The translations under genes and the position numbers were made by a program. From contig NZ_BNCG01000009.1 in NCBI RefSeq assembly GCF_014656355.1, forward strand, positions 1 to 64,000: a stretch of 64,000 nt of DNA, read 5' to 3'. This document shows, piece by piece, positions 61,570 to 64,000 of the stretch (the first letter of the stretch is position 1; each line of letters begins with the position of its first letter). The notes beneath the pieces were generated by a model. The model was not told the DNA's origin and ran no database searches. It saw only the letters and a program-made list of their open reading frames with translations. The stretch is from Camelimonas fluminis. GTDB taxonomy: Bacteria; Pseudomonadota; Alphaproteobacteria; Rhizobiales; Beijerinckiaceae.

Positions 61570-62364
61570 TCAGTCATAGATGTGCAGCCGCCCTTCCCCG
61601 AGCACCAGCCGGCGCGCGTCCACCTGATCCATCAGTTGCAGGTCGTGGGTGGCGATCAGCACCGAGGTGCCGAGGCGGTTCAGCTCAATAAACAACCGCA
61701 GCAGACGGCGTCCCAGGCCGGGGTCGACATTGCCGGTTGGCTCGTCGGCAAGCAACATCTCCGGCCGGACGATCAACGCCCGGGCGATGGCGGCGCGCTG
61801 CTTTTCACCGCCGGACAACACTGGCGGCAGCACGTGCATGCGCTCGCCAAGGCCGACCCAGCGCAGCAACTCCACCACCTCGGAGCGATAGGTCGCTTCT
61901 TCCCGCCCCTGCACCCGCAACGGCAGGGCGACGTTCTCATAGGTGGTCAGGTGGTCGAGCAGGCGGAAATCCTGAAACACCACGCCCATGCGCCGGCGGA
62001 GCCCCGTGAGCGCTTCGCCAGAGATGTGCGAGACGTCCTGACCAAATACGCTGATAAAACCGCGCGTTGGCTTCAACGCCAGCAGGATCAGCCGCATCAG
62101 TGTGGTCTTGCCGGCGCCGGATGGCCCCGTGAGGAACTGGAACGAGCCCGGCTCAATGGAGAAGGTCAGGTCGCGCAGCACCTCAGGCCCCATGCCGTAA
62201 CGCAGACCCACATTCTCGAAGTGCACGACCGCGGCCTGGCGGGCAGTCCCGGAACGGGCGGCGTCAGACCGGCCGGTTGCTGACGCGCCGCCGGATGAAG
62301 CGGACGGCGTCCTTGCGCGACCCTCATGCCTTGCATCGTCATGCCCTGCATTCTGGCTTTTCAT
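61570..62364 (-). CDS. ftsE: Cell-division ATP-binding protein FtsE
   Basis: A 264-residue ABC ATPase. Walker A is 'GPSGAGKTT' (80-88), the signature is 'LSGGEKQRAAIARAL', Walker B is 'MLLADEPTG' and the switch His is in 'IATHDLQL'. An N-terminal 45-residue low-complexity extension comes before the domain; a GTG at 62226 would remove it, giving the usual FtsE length of about 220. FtsE with FtsX is part of the divisome. The gene is divergent from hpt across a 590-bp region. Confidence 0.93.
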   Translation of the reverse strand: MKSQNAGHDDARHEGRARTPSASSGGASATGRSDAARSGTARQAAVVHFENVGLRYGMGPEVLRDLTFSIEPGSFQFLTGPSGAGKTTLMRLILLALKPTRGFISVFGQDVSHISGEALTGLRRRMGVVFQDFRLLDHLTTYENVALPLRVQGREEATYRSEVVELLRWVGLGERMHVLPPVLSGGEKQRAAIARALIVRPEMLLADEPTGNVDPGLGRRLLRLFIELNRLGTSVLIATHDLQLMDQVDARRLVLGEGRLHIYD

Positions 62365-62954
62365 GGCGGTTCCGGCTTGAGGGACAGGCAGGGCGGGCGC
62401 AGCGCCGGCCTGGGCGCAGTGCGATTCTGACGGGTGGCCGGCATGCGCGCAAGGCTTCGCCTCCGGCAAACGCCCGAAGGAAACGCCATGCCCGCGTGGC
62501 GCGATCATGCGGCAAGCAGTGGGAGCAGGATTGTGTTCAGATTTGGGAAATGTCCAGCGCTCTCGCGCCCGCCCCCACATTCCACATGCCGTTACGGCTC
62601 CAGGCCCCATTGCCCTGTCGCGACAGCGACACAAAGATAGGCGCTGGTGCGTCGCAACGGCGAATCACCGTCCCCGGACAATACAGTCTGACGGCAGGAT
62701 GGCGATTGCGGCTTGCGCATCTGACCCACCCCCACCGGACATGGGCCAGAAAACGCTTCGCCACAACGCTTCGGCATCGCGCTTCAGCACCCTGATTGTG
62801 AAGGATTTTTTGCCAGCGCGCCGCTCGCGCATTGAAGACGCCCTGGCCAGCCCTTCTGGCGCGCGCCGCGCGGGCTGGGCCAGACTTATGATGTCGCCGG
62901 CTGCGCCGCCCCGCTTCGGGCCCAGCCCTGGCGTCATCCAAAAAGGAGACGTGA
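62365..62954. other. 590-bp divergent region between ftsE and hpt
   Basis: It should hold the promoters for ftsEX and hpt. AT-richer patches are at 62525-62550 and 62795-62815. No domain-bearing gene, clear palindrome or terminator was found. AAAAAGGAG at 62940-62948 is the hpt ribosome binding site. Confidence 0.5.
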
Positions 62955-63494
62955 ATGGTTATTCCGGCGGAAACCCGCATCCGCGTGCTGTTCGACGCCG
63001 CGGCCATCGCGGCCCGCAACCAGCAGATCGCCGCAGAGGTCGCCGCGTCAGAGCCGGTCAACCTGCTGGTGGCGCCAATCCTCAAGGGTTCGTTCATGTT
63101 CGCCGCCGACCTGCTGCGCGAAATGCACGCGGTCGGCCTGACTCCCCAGGTGGAGTTCCTGCAACTGTCGAGCTACGGCGCCGGCACCAGTTCATCCGGC
63201 CAGGTGACCATGCTGCGCGATCTGGAAAGCAGCGTGAAGGGGCGCGACGTGCTGCTGGTCGACGATATTCTCGAATCAGGCCGCACCCTGGCCTACGCCA
63301 AGGACCTGCTGGTGGCGCGCGGCGCCCGCAGCGTGAAGTGCTGTGTTCTGCTGGAAAAGCCAACGAAGCGCGCCGTGAACGTCACGCCGGATCTGGTGGG
63401 CTTTCACTGCCCGGACGTGTTCGTCGTGGGCTATGGCATGGACGTGGCGCACAGCTGTCGCGAATTGCCTTACGTCGGCGTCATCGAGAGCTGA
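62955..63494 (+). CDS. hpt: Hypoxanthine phosphoribosyltransferase
   Basis: A 179-residue purine-salvage enzyme that converts hypoxanthine and guanine to IMP and GMP. The PRPP-binding motif 'VLLVDDILESG' with 'RTLAYAKDLL' is at about residues 96-115, 'LKGSFMFAADLLR' is the dinucleotide-loop region and 'GYGMDVAHSCRELPYVG' is the C-terminal block. AAAGGAG upstream fixes the start. The length matches bacterial Hpt (about 180). It is not linked to purA, though both feed the IMP pool. Confidence 0.94.
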   Translation: MVIPAETRIRVLFDAAAIAARNQQIAAEVAASEPVNLLVAPILKGSFMFAADLLREMHAVGLTPQVEFLQLSSYGAGTSSSGQVTMLRDLESSVKGRDVLLVDDILESGRTLAYAKDLLVARGARSVKCCVLLEKPTKRAVNVTPDLVGFHCPDVFVVGYGMDVAHSCRELPYVGVIES

Positions 63495-63544
63495 CGCCGG
63501 CCCTCTGCACGATCTGGCGCTTTTCGCCGAAGCGCCGGCGCTCC

Positions 63545-63570
63545 ATGCCCGCAACTTTGCGGGCATTTGC
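63545..63570 (+). terminator. Probable terminator after hpt
   Basis: ATGCCCGCA pairs with TGCGGGCAT over 9 bp around ACTT, followed by TTTGC. It lies 51 bp past the hpt stop. The T-run is short, so efficiency may be modest. Confidence 0.6.
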
Positions 63571-63647
63571 ATTCAGGGGCCTGCGAACGGAGCGGTGCAT
63601 GGCGCCCCCTTCGCCAAAGCCCGATGCGTCGGCCCCCGGTCCTGGCG

Positions 63648-64000
63648 TCAGCCGTTGAGCTTCCAGATGGAAAAATTCAGCAGCGTCGCGAACGCGACCC
63701 AGCCGAGCAGCGGAACGAGGCAAAGCGCGGCGACCTTGTCGAGGCGACGGAACACCGACACCGTCAACACGATGAAGAACAGCTGGATAACGATGTTCAC
63801 CAGCCCGAGCCGCGGACTGTGCGCGCCGAAGAACAGCCACGACCAGGCGGCGTTGAGCGCCAGCTGGATGTAGAACAGCGTCACGCCGAGACCCTTGCCC
63901 ACCGTATCCTTTGGCAGGTTCAGCACGCGCCAGATGGCGAAGGCCATCAGCGCGTACAGCAGGGTCCACACCGGCCCGAACACCGCGTTCGGCGGATTGA
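63648..64000 (-). CDS. TspO/MBR family membrane protein, cut by the right edge
   Basis: A partial gene: the C-terminal 117 residues are present and the N-terminus lies beyond the window. Several hydrophobic helices run through it ('FGPVWTLLYALMAFAIWRVL', 'LNAAWSWLFFGAHSPRLGLVNI'), matching the tryptophan-rich TspO fold, including 'PPNAVFGPVWTLLYA' and the WxxxF pocket. TspO proteins bind porphyrins and affect tetrapyrrole control in alphaproteobacteria. The reading frame remains open to the window edge with 'NPPN' before the segment, as expected. It is convergent with hpt. Confidence 0.88.
   Translation of the reverse strand, partial: NPPNAVFGPVWTLLYALMAFAIWRVLNLPKDTVGKGLGVTLFYIQLALNAAWSWLFFGAHSPRLGLVNIVIQLFFIVLTVSVFRRLDKVAALCLVPLLGWVAFATLLNFSIWKLNG

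Noticed and set aside
61570-62634. 354-residue version of ftsE
   Set aside because: The N-terminal 90 residues match no FtsE; a start at 62364 (or GTG 62226) fits the family better.

Overview
This GC-rich window looks like the chromosome of an alphaproteobacterium, most likely of the order Hyphomicrobiales (Rhizobiales). The evidence is gene content and order: rluD-rpoH beside a conserved hypothetical and purA, ftsE-ftsX-ydcF-plsC, chorismate mutase-hisC-tyrC facing a DUF2125 gene, petABC, DUF6489, and a perfect CtrA box. Several palindromes resemble the dispersed repeats common in Rhizobiales. Genus cannot be fixed from sequence alone.

Layout. 0-1.5 kb is the edge of an integrated element: an AlpA/MerR-like DNA-binding protein and a tyrosine integrase that stops 57 bp from the 3' end of tRNA-Glu(CUC). 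1.5-10 kb is core: rluD, rpoH (sigma-32) with a clear terminator, a membrane-anchored hypothetical, purA, an EamA transporter, a hotdog thioesterase and an L,D-transpeptidase lipoprotein. 10.4-15.7 kb holds an enoyl-CoA hydratase, two paired acyl-CoA dehydrogenases, a second thioesterase and an MgtC-family protein. 15.9-20.1 kb is an ECF sigma/anti-sigma pair, a secreted His/Gly-rich small protein and a secreted subtilisin-like protease.

20.4-40.9 kb is an accessory acyl-CoA block: a biotin-dependent carboxyltransferase, a double CaiB/BaiF CoA-transferase, an MDR oxidoreductase, two SDRs, three LivK-type binding proteins without a permease or ATPase, a DUF6285-kinase pair, three enoyl-CoA hydratases and an acyl-CoA synthetase. 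A divergent TetR regulator and a palindrome sit at its upstream end. The DUF6285/kinase/acyl-CoA-synthetase set resembles the levulinate (lva) pathway, in which a hydroxyacyl-CoA is phosphorylated.

41-64 kb returns to core functions: petABC (bc1 complex), trmL, hemF, folP-folK, a CyaC-like redox-sensing class III cyclase, a histidine-kinase-like membrane protein that seems to lack its phospho-acceptor histidine, tusA, the aromatic amino acid genes, DUF2125, chaC, plsC, ydcF, ftsX, ftsE, hpt and a tspO gene cut by the right edge.

The items most worth follow-up are the tetra-histidine/2Fe-2S/cyclase protein, the lva-like kinase module under a TetR regulator, the CoA-transferase fusion whose first half lacks its catalytic aspartate, and the CtrA box before ydcF-plsC. 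I saw no CRISPR array, insertion sequence, rRNA or defence island.
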